A stretch of DNA of 64,000 bases from Lepturacanthus savala (taxonomy: Eukaryota > Chordata > Actinopteri > Scombriformes > Trichiuridae), in contig CM060475.1 in the NCBI GenBank assembly GCA_030544235.1, positions 10,032,909 to 10,096,908 on the forward strand, given 5' to 3'. The notes below the pieces were generated by a model that saw only the letters and a program-made list of their open reading frames with translations, was not told the origin of the DNA and made no database searches. The position numbers and the translations under genes are program-made. How positions within the stretch are numbered: position 1 is the stretch's first letter; every line of letters begins with the position of its first letter. Below are positions 36,101-46,324 of this stretch, piece after piece.

Positions 36101-37608
36101 AATATTTATTGTGAAGAAAACAGGAAGCAGTGTTGTTTTCCACTTGTCAAAACTTGTTTTGTCTCTGTTAGCGGATCCACGGGTGAGCGAGAACGTCTCA
36201 GGTAAAGTCAAACATCACTCACATGACTATTATAATGCCTCGTTGCCATGGTAACAGACTAAATCTTCTTTTTATCTGCAGGGAAAGATGCCATCTGGAC
36301 TCAGTTCCCCTTTAAAACAGACTCATACTCCGACTGCCATGGCAAACAGTACGTGAAGAGAACCTGGTACCGCAAGTTTGTGGGCGTCCAGCTGTGTAAC
36401 TCACTCAGGTATAAGATCTACCTGAGCGACACGCTCAATGGTGAGTTCAGACACTTCCTCTGCTGCCGTTCAGGTTCCATTCCTTCTCCGTGCTGATTGG
36501 CCTCTTTTTTTACCCCTGCAGGTAAATTCTACAACATTGGAGATCAGACGGGATTTGGCGAGGATCACTGCCAGTTTGTCGACTCGTTCTTGGACGGACG
36601 GACGGGTCGCCAGCTGCAAGCTGACCAGCTGCCGGCCAGATCTGGTAAACTCATGACTCATGACATGATTTTAACACACACCAACGTATCATAACAGATC
36701 ATACAACGTCAATCAGAAGGTGACATGAGGGTTCATGAAGACAGCTTTCCCACACATACTTCATCACATGGTATTTTACTCATGTCGTATCTGCATGTAA
36801 ACTGATAGTAAAGATATAAACAAACTGCATCTCAAGCCAAAAATATCAGCACACCTCCAAACCTCCAGTTTCTTTCAATATGAATACAGAGATTTCCAAA
36901 TTCTTAGGTCATACTGAGGGTACCAGCATTTGTATGTAGATAAAAGGCTACACCACCATTCAGAAGTTTGGGGCCTTATTTTTGAAAGAAAAGCACTGTT
37001 GTTCCAATAAGGATCATTTAAACCTTATCAGAAATCCACTCTATACATTGCTAATGTGATAATTGACTATTCTGCCTGCAAATGTCTGGTTTTTGGTGCA
37101 TCAGTACCTACATAGATGTATAGAGGCCCATTTCCAGCAACTATCACTTCAGTGTTCTAATGGTACAAAATATTTGCTCATTGCATCAGAAGGTTAATGT
37201 AATAAAGTTTTCTATTCATCTTATAACTCATGGTGGCAAATAAAAGTGTGACTTTTCATGGAAAACACTAAATTGTCTGGGTGATGCCAAACTTTTAAAC
37301 AGTGGTGTACATTTTCAAAAATACCTGTTTATGTATGGACAGGGTCTCAGTTAACTCTCAAAGAAGGTTGAAGGATCAGTTACAGCAGGACACTGTTGGA
37401 TGTAGCATCTGAGCTTCTGACATTAAACTGAGTGTATTCTCTACCCTCAATGAGCTAAGATAATAAACTCAGAACCTATTTGTCGGCTCCAGGTTTCTAC
37501 AGAGCACTGCGTCAGGAGCCTGTCCACTTTGGCCAAATAGGAGGTTACTCCCACATCAACTACGTCTCATGGTACGAGTGTGGGACGCCCATCCCTGGCA
37601 AATGGTGA
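18032..37608 (+). CDS. abi3bp: ABI family member 3 binding protein (TARSH), complete
   Basis: ABI3BP is a secreted extracellular-matrix protein, named for binding the SH3 domain of ABI3, and linked to matrix adhesion and growth restraint. I rebuilt 24 exons: 18032-18122, 21802-21981, 23912-23980, 24065-24197, 24766-24947, 25762-25814, 26452-26491, 26616-26696, 27480-27554, 28481-28684, 29362-29439, 29893-30075, 30750-30815, 31867-31953, 33121-33189, 33315-33440, 33541-33630, 33732-33941, 34034-34139, 35311-35390, 36172-36201, 36282-36440, 36522-36644 and 37493-37608. All have AG/GT borders and matching phases; the sum is 2631 nt, or 876 residues. In order: signal peptide (1-26), N-terminal domain with MKVRINATGDTIVMKF, fibronectin III (about 115-215), Pro/Lys/Ser linker (about 219-602), second fibronectin III (about 630-735) and the C-terminal domain ending WYECGTPIPGKW. 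Both ends match vertebrate ABI3BP closely. The human protein is longer (1075 residues) because of extra linker exons; some linker exons may have been missed here or may be optional. Confidence 0.95.
18145..18740. repeat. Minisatellite in abi3bp intron 1 (10/21-bp unit)
   Basis: About 600 bp built from ACACAGGAAT subunits in higher-order forms such as ACACAGGAATATACAGCAAA. Two longer blocks (about 18395-18480 and 18535-18605) are near-identical copies, showing recent unequal exchange. Because the unit has few stops on the complementary strand, long antisense frames of up to 326 codons open in all three frames; these are Cys/Ile/Tyr repeats and not genes. Confidence 0.95.
19421..19452. repeat. 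(TG)n microsatellite
   Basis: About 13 TG units, the last ones interrupted, in abi3bp intron 1. Confidence 0.85.
20110..21060. repeat. Degenerate tandem repeat in abi3bp intron 1
   Basis: About 950 bp of diverged units of roughly 30-37 bp, each containing GTGAGTCTTTGGACAGTTTG and GAAGATACATG variants. A near-perfect hairpin at 20883-20916 lies inside it. Open frames on the - strand across this array are repeats. Confidence 0.85.
20883..20916. repeat. Perfect hairpin, 15-bp stem, 4-nt loop
   Basis: ATGTCTTTGGAGACT, loop TTGG, then the exact reverse complement. It arose inside the tandem array, probably by an inverted template switch between repeat units. Confidence 0.85.
21802..24947 (+). 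CDS. abi3bp: abi3bp exons 2-5: N-terminal domain and first FN3
   Basis: Exons 21802-21981 and 23912-23980 encode the ABI3BP N-terminal domain (NPDVKLEGYILGYGS, KYLVAVQPIPVNDVKKHCTG). Exons 24065-24197 and 24766-24947 form the first fibronectin III fold. Its B-strand region reads SPTAVLLSWGNF, followed by YTIRYRERNRKW, then LKPNTPYEFGVRS with the typical Tyr corner. This is the most conserved part of the family and fixes the gene's identity. Confidence 0.95.
23225..23430. repeat. 20-bp minisatellite in abi3bp intron 2
   Basis: About eight to nine copies of TTTCCTGGTTGGTTGAGGTG alternating with a TTTTGGTG variant, preceded by looser TTTCCAGGTTG units from about 23105. Confidence 0.9.
25762..33630 (+). 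CDS. abi3bp: abi3bp exons 6-17: proline-rich linker
   Basis: Twelve exons encode a low-complexity Pro/Lys/Ser/Asn linker with no folded domain (for example QLVDPPPALPHLPPNKAPP and KVPPVTAKPTKQ). All exons from 26616 to 33941 begin and end in phase 1, so any of them can be skipped without a frameshift. This is how ABI3BP isoforms are known to vary in mammals. Pro-rich stretches fit the SH3-binding role. Individual small linker exons are supported by splice sites and phase only, so one or two could be wrong. Confidence 0.8.
26706..26739. repeat. (TTC)n microsatellite beside an abi3bp exon
   Basis: About 11 TTC units start 9 nt after the donor of the exon 26616-26696. The pyrimidine-rich run could influence splicing of this optional exon; this is inference. 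Confidence 0.9.
27107..27215. repeat. 22-bp minisatellite in abi3bp intron
   Basis: Five near-identical copies of a 22-bp unit beginning ACCATCAGGTCATG. Looser CATCA-rich copies continue to about 27330. Confidence 0.9.
33732..37608 (+). CDS. abi3bp: abi3bp exons 18-24: second FN3 and C-terminal domain
   Basis: Exons 33732-33941, 34034-34139 and 35311-35390 carry the second fibronectin III domain (VVTVEGCPSFVILDWEK … LKPESSYEFKVKPKNELG). A 30-nt micro-exon (36172-36201, ADPRVSENVS) matches the ADPRVSE element of human ABI3BP. Exons 36282-36440, 36522-36644 and 37493-37608 encode the Cys-containing C-terminal domain (QYVKRTWYRKFVGVQLCNS, GEDHCQFVDSFLDGRTG, INYVSWYECGTPIPGKW). Stop TGA is at 37606-37608. 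Confidence 0.95.
34970..35215. repeat. GAAGAAGAACCTCAGAGACC tandem repeat in intron
   Basis: About nine degenerate units of 23-33 bp with an AGAAGAAGAACCTCAGAGAC core, ending about 95 nt upstream of the acceptor of abi3bp exon 20 (35311). Such GAA-rich text resembles splicing enhancers but is likely just a minisatellite. Confidence 0.85.
35641..35729 (+). CDS. Possible optional abi3bp exon (candidate)
   Basis: After a TGTAG acceptor there is a phase 1 open stretch reading VEANTNSSGGPQHANP and on through Ala/Pro/Ser. The composition is like the ABI3BP linker and it lies between the FN3-end exon (35390) and the 36172 micro-exon. The only phase 1 donor (A|GTTGTC near 35729) is weak. It may be a decayed or rarely used linker exon. 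Confidence 0.25.
35947..36008 (+). CDS. Possible alternative last exon of abi3bp (candidate)
   Basis: A good acceptor (TTTCTTTGCAG) is followed in phase 1 by VPHLGRMKKRPSPRPRPTYT and a TAG stop. The Arg/Pro/Lys text resembles the repeated basic linker of mammalian ABI3BP. No donor and no nearby AATAAA are visible. If used, it would end the protein after the second FN3 and drop the C-terminal domain. It could equally be a dead linker exon. Confidence 0.25.
36949..37309 (+). mobile_element. Tc1/mariner-like MITE, copy 3 (both ends intact)
   Basis: A 361-bp element in the last abi3bp intron. The left end is TACACCACCATTCAGAAGTT; the right end is the inverse, CCAAACTTTTAAACAGTGGTGTA. So the inverted repeats are about 23-25 bp with mismatches, and start with TA as expected for Tc1/mariner insertion. 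There is no transposase frame. It is the reference copy for the diverged copies at 9480 and 16445. Confidence 0.75.
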
Positions 37609-38885
37609 ACGGACTGGCCGCTGTGGGAGAAGACCGAGTGAGGACCGGTCGCCTGGCTGAGGGCGACAGTAAAACCTGCTGCAGCTCTGACCTCCCTCCT
37701 CTCTTCCAGCTTCACCCAGAGCTGTAAAAACATGTACAGGACATACTCGTCAGGGAATTTGTAACGAGAGAGCATTTTTATAAATATAGCAAACATGCCT
37801 CTTCTTTACTATTTATCGAGCATCAAGGCTAAAGTGACAGAAGAGGCGGATAGTGTCGGGGGAGGGCGGACTCACGCTAGATATATTTTATTTTGTGTTA
37901 AAGAATGGGAAGCTGGCTCCCTGGAATACTATTTTCATAACGTGTGAGATGTTATTTATCAAAAGTTCTTGTTACATTTCTTCAGGAGTTCCTCTGCCAT
38001 TCACTTGTTTCCTGCTTGTTCCAGTTAAGAGCGAAAGCTTTTAAACATGCAATTTGGCAGCTTTGAGCAGTAAAACTGTTTAGTCAGCAGCTCGATGTGA
38101 GAAGAACTCTTGAGGCTGCAGGTCTGTTAGCTTTCAACAGTACCAGCAGAATAAACCTGTTTATAATTCAAAACAGCAGAAACAACATGTTCCAGTCAGC
38201 TGATAACAGAAGTGCTTATTATGTAAACATGTTTTGTTAGCACTAGGTTAAGCTAACAGTTAGCAGGAGCTAACAGTCCCCTGCAGAGACTCATGTTGAT
38301 GTTTACACTAAATGTCCCAAATCCTTCTGGTGTTGATTGGACTCGTTGCGGCTTCTACAATTTGCAATTTGCACAACAGAAATGTATTTATATGTATATG
38401 GAGAGGATGTATTTTTTTAATACATTTTTGCAGATGCATTTTGTGCTGTTCTTCTTTTTGGTGCCTCGTGCTAATGCAGGGCAGGAAGCTAACTGCAATT
38501 AAATAGCTTCTATTTCATACCAACAAAATTAGCTAGCCATTATCTACCAGCTAATGGTTCTTTCTGTTTTTGCTTGCGGTTACCTTTAATTTCCCGCCCT
38601 GTAGCAGCACTGACTATAAAGGCTTTTATTATCTGGCATGCAGATATAAAGTAAATTACAGCAAAGCAGGACATTTCCTCTTTCTTCTTCATGATGTAGC
38701 ACAGTTCTGATGAACATAAAAACTGTGTACTGTGCCTTTAACTGTCAGCTGACTGTATTCATGCATATGCCTCATTATTATTAAACAGAAGAAAAAACAG
38801 AATGTATGTTAGCTGTTCATGTTTATATATACGTTTGTTTCTATATTTGATTTTCAACAATAAAGACATTTTGATTCCTTTTGTA
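37609..38885 (+). other. abi3bp 3' UTR
   Basis: About 1.28 kb follows the stop codon before an AATAAA (38859-38864). The stretch has no repeats and is AT-rich. The exact cleavage site is inferred from the signal. Confidence 0.55.
38859..38864 (+). promoter_or_regulatory. Polyadenylation signal of abi3bp
   Basis: A canonical AATAAA (context TTTTCAACAATAAAGACATT) is followed by a T/G-rich stretch (TTTTGATTCCTTTTG, then TGTTTTTGTGTC), as in a typical cleavage site. Confidence 0.6.
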
Positions 38886-39289
38886 AAAACATGTTTTTGT
38901 GTCATTATTTCCAAATGCAGGAACAAACCACAACTGCATGATATATCATACCTATTATTTATTTCTATATTTTATTTATTGTGCATATTTAATAACATCC
39001 CTTATACAATGGTAAAGTAGTGGTTTTGTTTCTTATGTTTCATACGTGTGTGTGTGTGTGCATTCTATCAGTCTGATTTATGAGTGTGGGTGGTTCAAGT
39101 GCCAGCTGTTAGTTTTTAAATCTTAATGAGTTGTGGCCTGAGCCTCAAAGGTTACCACGGCAACTTGAGCCGGTTGTCATGATGACGGCTGCACTGCAAC
39201 TAGACTGCAGCAGCATTTTTCTCTCTCTGCGCTGGTCTCCCATTTGAGCTTTGACTGATAAAACCGTAGCTTCTATCAGAAAATAACAT

Positions 39290-39670
39290 GGACTGCTGAT
39301 GTGGGGCCAGTCTGCTCTGTCCTCTTCTGGTTCCCAGATGTCTGTGGTTCCAGATTACTATGGACTTCATCACTGGACTGCCTCCCTCTCATGGTAATCC
39401 CACCATTCTGACTATTGTTGACCAGTTCTCCAAGGCTGTGCATTTTGTCCCTCTCCCAAAGCTTGCTACTCATTAATACATGAATATTTATGTTAATGCT
39501 TTCCTCCTCCACGAAAGAGGTGTTTTTCCCTCCATCGTTTCAGACCAGATCCCCAATTCACCTCTAGGACCATGTTCTTGGGGGCAAGAGCCAGTCTGTC
39601 TTCTGGATATCACCTCCAGTCCGAGCCCAGATGGAGCAGGAAAACCAGGATCTTGAGGTGGCCCCAGAAC
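39290..39670 (+). pseudogene. Ty3/Gypsy retrotransposon fragment (integrase)
   Basis: From 39360 the frame reads MDFITGLPPSHGN, then TILTIVDQFSKAVHFVPLPK, the start of the integrase core of fish Ty3/Gypsy elements. After about 40 codons the frame breaks (stop near 39475). Further degraded pieces follow: text like a SDRGPQF motif near 39540 and like the SNGQTER region near 39610-39650. No LTRs are seen. It is a dead fragment. Confidence 0.75.
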
Positions 39671-40530
39671 TCTTATGAAGTTTGTTTATAAGGCACACAA
39701 ACAAGAAAAGTAGTCACAGTAGTAGATACCAGCAGTTACTGTTGAATTTCTAGGTCCACTCTGCTACTGTGAAAATTCAAACCAACCTCATAGATAATGT
39801 CAGGCTCTGCCCCTTTGTCACCTGCTGATGACATCACTTCCTGTTAGTGGAGCAGGTGGAGGAGCTGCATGAGGAAGGAAACAAGAAAATCTCAACTCAT
39901 CTTTGTGTGGTAAGATGATCAATTATTATCAGTCATGATCAAACATTCTGTACATTGAGAGAAAATAATTCATCGATGAATTAATTAACTTGGTTAATAG
40001 TTTGTGTAATTCCTGTCGTTCCTTTAGTTTCTGTAGTTCCTCTCAGCATCAGCACATGTTCTGGCTCACTGCGTTTATCTGTATCAATAAAACAAATCTG
40101 ATCTTCAGCAGCAGATTTATTTAAAGCTGGACTTCTTGGATCAGATTCCTCTTTGACTTGTGGAGTCATTATAGTGACGGACATTATTACCCAGGAAGCC
40201 TCCTCTCCTCTCCTCTTTTCTCCTCCCGTCCTCTCCTCGGTCTGACCGACGGCCTTCACAGCGGCGAGCTAACGAATGACAGCATCACTTTTCCAGACGT
40301 TTTCTCTGAAACTGCAGGGCGAAGATAGGCTTTATGTACCGTTGCCATGGCGACCGGCGATTGTTTCTGTTAAAGAGGGAAAAATGTGACAAGTTTTTGA
40401 CTCCGTAAAGTTTTATTCACCGCAAAGGAAGAAAAGAAAATAAGTGCAGGAAATGGTTCCATTAATGAGAACTGGTGAGGTAATGCCCCAAACTACCATC
40501 TATTATATATTCCTGCTGACGGTCAGCTGA

Positions 40531-40552
40531 CCATCATCATCATCATCATCAT
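40531..40552. repeat. (CAT)n microsatellite
   Basis: About seven CAT units. The next 230 bp (40560-40790) contain repeated GTTCATA-type words and look like degraded repeat sequence. Confidence 0.8.
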
Positions 40553-40789
40553 ATGTATCTCAGTAACCCTTCATTCTAAAGGGCCTTAACTACATATGAA
40601 CTCCAAAGTTGTTCAGCATAAACCAACATATGAAGCACTTTGTAGTTCTTGCGTAGTTCAAATAAACGCTCATATACTTTTCCTATCTAGTTCATATCTG
40701 TGTTCATAGTTCGTAACCATTCATACGTAGTTAATGTGTTCGTTGTTCATATATAGTTCATATCTGTACTGTAGGACTAGGCTCTGTAG

Positions 40790-41695
40790 AGGCTACTGTA
40801 GAACTAACAATGTTTCTTCTATCCGTACAAAAGTTTTAACATGGAGTTCCACAAGGTTCTGTGCTCAGACCACTACTTTTCCCTCTTTATATGCTTCCTT
40901 TATCTAAAACTCTAAGAAATATTCATTTCCGCTGTAACACAACTGTATCTGTCAATTAAGCCAAACGAAGCCGACCAGCTAGCAAAACTTCAAGAATGCC
41001 TTAAGGACATAAAATCCTGAATGACCTATAACTTTCTGCAACTGAACTCAGATAAAACTGAAGTTAATGTGCTTGGGCCTGAGCACATGAGAAATTTAAT
41101 ATCCTGTGATATAGCTACTTTGGATGGCATTTCCTTGGCCTCCAGCACCACTGTAAGAAATCTGGGAGTCAGCTTCGATCAAGATATGTCATTCACTGCC
41201 TACATTAAACAAATATCTAGGACTGCCTTCTTTCAATTACACAACATAGCAACGATCAGGCACTTCCTGTCTCTAAAACGTTCCAGGAGTCCTACCCTGT
41301 GTTTTTCATTCAGAGACCAGGCTTTTCAGTTATTAGAGGGTCTGATGCTGTCCTGGTTCACTTGGAAGCTGCAATGGATCCTCCACATACGCCACAATTC
41401 AATATATATCTGTTATTCTATTTAATGTCATACTCAACTTTTCCTGTTCGAATGTGTTGTTTCCATCCTGTTCACACTCCATCTCTTGCACACCTGTCCA
41501 TCCTGGAAGAGAGATCCTGTTACTCTTCCTGAGGTTTCTTCCTCTTAATTTCCCCCCTGTTTAAAATATTTTTAGGGAGTTTTTCCTTGTACAATATAAG
41601 GGGATGTTGTGCTGTAAAGCCCGTTGGACTGAATCTGTGATTTGTGATTTGGGGCTATACAAATAAAAATGACTTGACTTGATTTGACAAGTAAA
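40790..41695 (+). pseudogene. LINE (L2-like) 3' fragment with reverse-transcriptase end
   Basis: Near 40847 the text reads VPQGSVLRPLLFPLY, the reverse-transcriptase motif before the catalytic YADD; the YADD site itself is corrupted. Open from 41021 are FLQLNSDKTEVNVLGPE and TVRNLGVSFDQDMSF, typical of the thumb end in L2-type fish LINEs. The 3' tail (TGGGGCTATACAAATAAAAA followed by TGACT repeats to about 41695) marks the real LINE end. Frameshifts and stops make it non-functional. Confidence 0.8.
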
Positions 41696-42051
41696 TGAAG
41701 GATGAAAGGAAATAAGGGAGGAGGGAAGGAAAGAAAGAATGAATATGTAAGGAGGGAAGAAATGAAAAACAGAGTTTCACTCTGTGATTGCAGTTAGTTT
41801 ATTTTTTATTATTTAATTTTATGTTTCAATAAAGTCAAAAATCCTTTCTTCCCTTGGGTCTCTGGAGGCTATTTATGGATTAATGATTTCAATTTAGGAT
41901 TCTTAAAAGTTATTTTATTCATAATTTAGCCTACTGGTTATTATTAGTCTTTTCTTCCTCAGCAGAGTTCAGAGGAACGAGTGAACTTCTGAGGAATACA
42001 ACAACCAACATTTACAAGGTGAGGATGATCAGCAGGTCTGCTCCTTCTCTT

Positions 42052-42083
42052 CCTTCTTCTTCTCCTTCTTCTTCTTCTTCTTC
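42052..42083. repeat. (TTC)n microsatellite
   Basis: About ten TTC/CTT units with a few interruptions. Confidence 0.85.
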
Positions 42084-42537
42084 TGTCAGTGTTGCATTTT
42101 GAATTGGTCTAAAATGAATTTCGATATAGTTGTTTGTTCATTTTGGTGTTCAAGTTAAATACAGTATATAATCTAACAAATACAAATGTCAAACTGCAGA
42201 TTTTGTAAGAGTAGATGTCAGATGTCAGAGGTCAGAGGTCAGCGGTCGTCTCTTTGGCATGCTTGGCAGCAGGGACTCACTCGTGTCGAACATGTAATTT
42301 GGATGTTTGACTTTAAACTTGACGTGTTATTTACATGTGGAGGATTTTATGACTTTAGGCCATTAAAAACATGCCTATGTTTAGTTTGTACGCTCAGTCA
42401 CGTCTGAGAAAAATAAACCTGCGATAAAGTCTTTACAGCCTGAACGTGTGTTTATTTATCCACATGAATCCACTTTAGATCCATCAGGATGCAAAGAAAC
42501 ACAAAACCAATGAGGAAGAGATTAGACTTATCATTTC

Positions 42538-42540
<3 letters not shown>

Positions 42541-42599
<59 letters not shown>

Positions 42600-42663
42600 C
42601 ACACACAAACACAACACACATACACACACACACACATACACACACACACACACACATACACAC
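42541..42663. repeat. (CA)n microsatellite, imperfect
   Basis: More than 50 CA units with G, AA and T interruptions. Open frames of Thr-His or Cys-Val across it are spurious. Confidence 0.95.
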
Positions 42664-43522
42664 AGCTAGATATCAGGAGGCATCTGGAGAAAAAAAGAAG
42701 ACGTTGTGATGTCACACATGGCCTCAGGAGATCCATAGTCCTGCAGTCAGATTTATGTCCTGCTGCTGTCGAGTCCAGACTGGAAATAAAAGGTTCAGGA
42801 CGACTTTTATCACAAGTTCTGTGTTATTTTCAGTAACCATGACTCTGACTCTCTGACTCTACAACTGAACATGCTTCTTCATTCTCTCTTATTTCCAAAC
42901 TGACTCCAAACGTTTCTTCATGGAGCTGCTGAGAGGAAGCTTTGTGTTGAAGTTTGTTACCTGTTTAAATAATGTTCCTCTCTCGAGGTTTTAGTTTTTG
43001 ATAAAATGCCCTACAATATTTACTGCAGTGGAATTACTGTGCCAATGGAAACATTTAACATGGTGGTGATTACTGATTACATTGGTGCTGTTGTGAAAAA
43101 CTTGGACCGTCGCTCTCCTTAAACTACAGCCTGCTACTGCAGCAAGACTCTTCTTCTAGCTTCGCTTTGGTGAAACGAAGATGTGGGTCTGGCATCCATA
43201 GTGGTCCTAACGAAGAAGACAGCTTTCTCCTTTATTGAGACAAGAAGAGTTGTGTTGCCTCTTTAAGAAGAGCGAGTGTGTTCACCATCTGCTCTCATGG
43301 AGATTTTCCTCAAACAAAAGCCTGAACCAGAACCAAACAGTTCTTCCAAAAGACATCACTTAATCAGTGCTGGCCCCCGGATCTCCCACCAGGGACCAGA
43401 CCGGAGCGGCCTGGCGACTCCAGAACCTGATCACTCCAACAGACACGAAGAACACTCTTTACCTGATTGTTTGAGCAGAGCAAGGCTCGATGTGGCTGTC
43501 AGCATCTAACTCCCAGCAGGAC

Positions 43523-43551
43523 CGTGTGTGTGTGTGTGCGTGTGTGTGTGT
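43523..43551. repeat. (TG)n microsatellite
   Basis: About 14 TG units with one C interruption. Confidence 0.8.
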
Positions 43552-44339
43552 GATTATGCTGGTGTGGGGTGTTTGTTCGGCCTCCGGACAGAGCTGCTCG
43601 CTGGCTTGTAAACTGGCAGATCTGACGACATGAGGCCGTAAACATCTCGGTTCTGAGTCTCTCAGAGAAGAGACATAACGCCTGTTTGGAAGACGACATG
43701 TGGAACTGCAGCCAAGAAGCAGCTTTTTATAGGCCAAGAATTAGTTCAAGAAACACTTTTAAAATATAATTGGCTTTCCCTGAGGGCGCCATCAAAGGTA
43801 CAAGGCCTCATGTGCGCTCGCTGTCCCGGCGTTTACTAGGCAGTTAAAAAGCTGCAGCAGGTCCAGCTCTACTTCTCATTTGTTGAAAAGGAGTTTTCTG
43901 TAAAGTCAAGGTATCCAATCAGCATTAAAAACAGGCAACAATGACCAGGACGAATCTGACAGATGACAACAAAAAGACCTTGAACAATTAAAAACATTCT
44001 TCTCTCATTAAATAACACACTCTGGTTGTGAAACAATCCTACATTGACAGAAGGAGGAGAGAAACACGCCCTCTGTTGGTTAAAACCTGGTCCACACTGA
44101 AACATAATCTAGATAATTACTTAATTTGTTTTCCACTTTCTCTGCTTCATTAATATGCCAGACCCTCCAGGATCTTACGATTGTTTAGATAAAAAATACT
44201 TTCCGAGGTTGGTATGGGAATTTTTTTCTTTTGCTGTAAATTTGTGGGAAATCAAACATTGCCTTTTCTGCTTGTTTTCACAATGTATCACGGAATGTAA
44301 ACTCATTTGCTCACACTTTCATGTAAAACATCACATCAA

Positions 44340-44530
44340 CATCATCTGGCTCTATAGATAAATATAACTGAGTATCATCAGCATAAAATGAAAATTCACT
44401 CCATAATAATAGTAATTTTCTAAAGGGGCAGCACATGCATAAATAATAAGGGACCAAGAAGGAAACCCTGTGGGATACCAGAAGAGATTTCATGTCTGTC
44501 CAAGACATGGTCAACAAGACTAACAATTCA
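44340..44530 (-). pseudogene. LINE (L2-like) reverse-transcriptase fragment
   Basis: On the - strand the frame holds FYADDTQLYLSIEPDD, the catalytic YADD block of L2-type LINEs. Upstream, in another frame, is a GFLLGPLLF-like block, so at least one frameshift separates them. It is only about 190 bp and has no ends. Confidence 0.75.
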
Positions 44531-44583
44531 GCTTCTGTCAGTATAAAACAAAGGTGTAGTTTATTGTGATGGAGCCAATCTCA

Positions 44584-44835
44584 TACTGCAGGTGAGAGGC
44601 AGCCATACACCCCAGATGGTCGCCAGCCTGTCATGGGGCACACACACCATTCACTCACACACTCACACCTAAGAGCAATTTAGAGCCTCCAATTAACCTC
44701 AGTATGTCATTGGACTATGGGAGGAAGCTGGAACCTGGAGAAAACCCACAGAGACATAGGAAGAACATGAAACTCCACACAGAAAGGTCCCAGACCAAGG
44801 ACTTGAACCTGTGACCTTCTTGCTGTGAGCACTAC
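44584..44835 (-). repeat. Common dispersed teleost repeat, inverted copy
   Basis: Reverse complement of the repeat at 10822-11040: AACCTGGAGAAAACCCACAG, AACATGAAACTCCACACAGA and CTTGCTGTGAGCACTACCCA. It directly follows the LINE fragment at 44340-44530 in the same orientation, so the two may have been parts of one element. Confidence 0.6.
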
Positions 44836-45339
44836 CCACTGTTCAACTGCATCACCTGGATTGGAAATAATATCATTAAATACAATCAAAATAACTACAA
44901 AAGAGAACCCGTCAATGAGATTTCATCCAGAGTGGTGAGTTGACACTGATATTGATATTGAGGATGATGATAAATTATTCATTGATGTGATAACTGACAG
45001 AAATCACAAGTTTGATTCCTGCCGGTTTAACGAGTGACTCCTGTAAATACTATGAGACTGAAAAAAACAGTTGTTAATGATTCCACGCTGACAAATTCCT
45101 GCAGGTTAAACTAAAAGTTCCTCAGCAGCTCAGAGTGAAACATGAAACCAGCTGTCAGGACATCCTGATGGAAACACTTTAAAGTGACAGCAGGTGTGTT
45201 GATGTTGGAGGGAAACAAAGACTTTTATTCACAGAAGCTTGTGAAGGAGGCGTCTCCTGGAGAGCTCAGCGTGTCATCAGTCACACTCAGCCACTGTCCA
45301 ACAAGCTGCTGTCAGTGAGAGTTTCACAACATGTGGTTT

Positions 45340-45790
45340 CAGAGCAGGAAGAAGACTCACCTGTCCTCAGTCAGGTGGAGGACGAAGACTAACTGTGTCC
45401 TGAGGCAGAGAAGGAAGATTAACATGTCCCCAGTCAGACAGAGGACGACGATTAACGTGCCCTCAGTCAGGTGGAGGATGAATACGAACGTTTCTTTGGT
45501 CAGATGGAGGTTGAAGATTCATGTGTTCTCATTTAGGTGGAGGACAAACCCAAACGGGTCTTTGGTTAGGAGGGGGATGAACATATCCTTGGTCAGGCGG
45601 GGGACAGAGACTGAGGACACGCATCCTTGGTCAGGTGGAGTATGAACACAAATGTATCCTTGGACAGGGGAAGGAAAGTGTCCTCAGTCAAAGGGAGGAT
45701 GAAGATTAACATGGACAAACCCAAACATGTCCTTGGTTAGGTTGTGGCCAAACACAAACTTGTCCTCAATCAGGCACATGACATTGTCAA
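45340..45790. repeat. Degenerate minisatellite, roughly 42-bp unit
   Basis: About ten units containing TCCTCAGTCAGGTGGAGGA and a GATGAACACAAA-type spacer, decaying toward the right. The open frame crossing it (Arg/Trp-rich) comes from the repeat. Confidence 0.85.
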
Positions 45791-46324
45791 GAAGACAAAG
45801 TCTCCTCAGTTGAAGAGAAGCTCAGCAGAGCATCAATCTTCATCTTCCAGTTCCTGGAGGGACATTCCATCCTAAAGAGAAACGTCACCCAGAAAGAAAA
45901 GTCCTGATTCACTTGGCTGCTCAGATTAATCTTCATACCACATTCATGTGGGAAAACATGTTGAGAGAAACTTCACAGTTTTACTCTTACTATTCTTAGT
46001 TTGTGGTTCAGCAGTTAATATGTTTAGGACATTTGTCATCAGTGCAGTGTGTTGCTTATTGGTTGAGTTTGTCAGTGAAGCGACTTGTTGATGGTTTTAA
46101 TCTGTGGAGAACATTTATCTATTGATGGTGTTTGTTTAAGTGAGGAGCAGGTTTTTTTCATTATTGTGAATGGTTTTTAAAATCTGTGGTGCATGTTTTT
46201 ATTTGTTTTAATCAGTGGAGCGATTTTTACTGGAACTAATGAAGAACATATTGAATCACTGCAGCATGTTTTTATTGGCAGGGAGTCTTTTCTTAAAGGT
46301 ACAGGTGTAGATTCTGGTGAGGTT

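Noticed and set aside
41021..41425. 134-codon frame as a possible host gene
   Set aside because: It matches the post-catalytic region of L2-type LINE reverse transcriptase and is followed by a LINE 3' tail.
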